Assembly: GCA_964509075.1 (NCBI GenBank)
Contig: CAZDWC010000008.1
Span: forward strand, 1 to 64,000
DNA from: UBA7239 sp964509075
GTDB lineage: Bacteria > Pseudomonadota > Gammaproteobacteria > Pseudomonadales > UBA7239
Reading direction: 5' to 3'
DNA length: 64,000 nucleotides
A model generated the notes under the pieces. That model searched no databases and was not told the DNA's origin. It worked only from the letters and a program-made list of their open reading frames with translations. The translations under genes and the position numbers were made by a program. How positions within the stretch are numbered: the first letter of the stretch is position 1; each line of letters starts with the position of its first letter. Below, in pieces: positions 62,668 to 64,000 of the stretch.

Positions 62668-63649
62668 AACCAACGACCGTTCCTTGCGCCTGCAGATCGG
62701 CGTGGTAGGACGAGCGCACCATCGGCCCACTGGCCACCTGCTCGAAACCCAGTTCACGCGCCACCGCTGCCAATTGCGCAAACTCGTCCGGCTGTACAAA
62801 ACGTTGCACCGGCAAATGTGCCTTGGTCGGCTGCAGGTACTGACCCAGAGTCAGCATGCGCACACCGTGGGTGCGCAAGTCACGCAAGACCTCGACCACT
62901 TCATCGAAGGTTTCTCCCAGACCCAGCATCAGGCCGGATTTGGTTGGCACCGCCGGCAGCCTGGCAGCAAAAGCCTGCATCAGCTGCAGCGAATGACTGT
63001 AGATGGCGCCCGGTCTCACTTCTTTATATAGGCGCGGCACCGTTTCCAGATTGTGATTGAGGATATCGGGTGGCTGCGTGGCAAGGATATCGAGCGCCAC
63101 TGCCAGCTGGCCGCGAAAATCCGGCACCAGTGTCTCGATGGTGATGGCCGGGCTCAGGGCACGCGTCTCGCGTATACAGGCGGCAAAGTGTGCGGCGCCG
63201 CCGTCGGCCAGATCATCGCGATCCACCGAGGTGATCACCACATAGCGCAGACCAAGCTCGGCAATCGCTTCCGCCAACTGGCGCGGCTCGTCGGCATCCA
63301 GCGGCTTGGGGCGGCCGTGGGCCACGTCGCAGAACGGGCAGCGACGCGTGCAAATTTCGCCCATGATCATGAAGGTCGCCGTGCCGCCGCTGAAACATTC
63401 ACCCAGATTGGGACAAGAAGCTTCTTCACACACTGTGGCGAGTTTGCGTTCGCGCAGTATGTTGCGCACGCGTTGCACATTGGCGCCAGACGGAATGCGT
63501 GCGCGTATCCACGTCGGCTTGCGCAATGTGTTGTCACTGGCAATCAGGTTGTCTTCAGCGTGACGCACCTTATCGGCCGCACGCAATTTCTCGCCGACGG
63601 CCGGCGTTTTACGCCGTGTATTCACGGCTTCATCACGGGTATCAGACAC
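62666..63649 (-). CDS. lipA: Lipoyl synthase
   Basis: 327 residues with the two iron-sulfur sites of LipA: the auxiliary cluster CEEASCPNLGEC and the radical-SAM CTRRCPFCDV (CxxxCxxC). ITSVDRDDLADGGA and LMLGLGETFDEV are also typical. It inserts two sulfurs into protein-bound octanoate. The start codon is GTG; its 5' end overlaps lipB by 8 nt. Confidence 0.96.
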   Translation of the reverse strand: MSDTRDEAVNTRRKTPAVGEKLRAADKVRHAEDNLIASDNTLRKPTWIRARIPSGANVQRVRNILRERKLATVCEEASCPNLGECFSGGTATFMIMGEICTRRCPFCDVAHGRPKPLDADEPRQLAEAIAELGLRYVVITSVDRDDLADGGAAHFAACIRETRALSPAITIETLVPDFRGQLAVALDILATQPPDILNHNLETVPRLYKEVRPGAIYSHSLQLMQAFAARLPAVPTKSGLMLGLGETFDEVVEVLRDLRTHGVRMLTLGQYLQPTKAHLPVQRFVQPDEFAQLAAVARELGFEQVASGPMVRSSYHADLQAQGTVVG

Positions 63650-64000
63650 TGAGGGCTTCGCTCCACTCTATAGAACCGTAGTGTAGCCGGCTGGCCAGCT
63701 GCGTAGCGATGTTTTGTTGCAGTTGCATGTGTGTTGGCAGCGTAGTGGCGCAATCAGCAAGACTTGTCACCGCCATGCCCGCATAACCACAGGGGTTGAT
63801 ACCGGTAAACGGCACCAGATCACAATCCACATTGAGAGAAGCGCCGTGATAACAACCGTTTTTTTTCACGCGCAAACCCAGCGCCGCTATCTTGGCTTCA
63901 CCTTGCCCGGCGCGCATCACATACACACCGGGCGCATCGCGTCGCGCATAGGCTTTCACACCATAATCGTCGAGCACGGCAATCAGCACCTGTTCCAGCA
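63642..64000 (-). CDS. lipB: Octanoyltransferase LipB (5' part outside window)
   Basis: The C-terminal 118 residues are present and the frame stays open to the right edge. VKKNGCYHGASLNVDCDLVPFTGINPCGYAGMAVTSL holds the conserved catalytic cysteine of LipB, CGYAGM. The enzyme moves octanoate from acyl carrier protein to lipoyl domains, supplying LipA. The N-terminal histidine/lysine region lies outside the window. Confidence 0.93.
   Translation of the reverse strand, partial: LEQVLIAVLDDYGVKAYARRDAPGVYVMRAGQGEAKIAALGLRVKKNGCYHGASLNVDCDLVPFTGINPCGYAGMAVTSLADCATTLPTHMQLQQNIATQLASRLHYGSIEWSEALSV

Overview
The window is a 64 kb stretch of a gammaproteobacterial chromosome. The order pyrG-kdsA-eno-ftsB-ispD-ispF-truD-pcm-nlpD-rpoS, the lipB-lipA pair and a TonB2-type energy cluster fit a Pseudomonas/Cellvibrio-like lineage. 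The exact order is an inference from gene order, not a phylogeny. Genes are dense. No rRNA, tRNA, CRISPR array or complete insertion sequence was seen.

Layout. 1-4.1 kb: a large secreted RHS/YD-repeat protein running off the left edge, behind a small lipoprotein and a strong sigma70-type promoter. 4.3-10.2 kb: a TonB2-type operon (DUF3450, TtpC-like, ExbB, ExbD, TonB, TPR protein). 10.2-11.4 kb: a periplasmic substrate-binding protein with a candidate NtrC site and sigma54 promoter. 11.5-14.2 kb (minus): desaturase, lactonase-like hydrolase, EamA transporter. 14.3-14.85 kb: a DUF559 gene bracketed by 41-bp inverted repeats. 14.9-23.5 kb: a guanidine-nitrogen operon under a guanidine-I (ykkC) riboswitch: ABC permease and ATPase, two carboxyguanidine deiminase-type subunits, a biotin carboxylase, and allophanate hydrolase split over two genes. 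The binding protein at 10.3 kb probably completes the transporter.

23.5-29.6 kb: recN, a permuted papain-like protein, a PEP-utilising phosphotransferase and a RIO kinase, with intergenic repeats. 28.8-39.9 kb: a signalling neighbourhood. A tandem-GAF HD-GYP gene overlaps polA and is divergent from a CHASE2 adenylate cyclase. Next to that cyclase are two exported FecR-domain proteins and a TPR/beta-barrel protein. 40-45 kb: SDR, enoyl-CoA hydratase, recG and a dicarboxylate symporter. 45-54.4 kb: the conserved rpoS to pyrG housekeeping block, without surE between truD and pcm.

54.5-64 kb: a frameshifted chemotaxis receptor, zapE, a metzincin protease, two tandem copies of a porin plus short PstS-like module, then lipA and the 3' part of lipB.

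The clearest functional unit is nitrogen acquisition from guanidine: uptake, ATP-dependent carboxylation, deimination to allophanate, and hydrolysis to ammonia and CO2. It seems to combine a ligand-sensing riboswitch with nitrogen-status (sigma54/NtrC) control.
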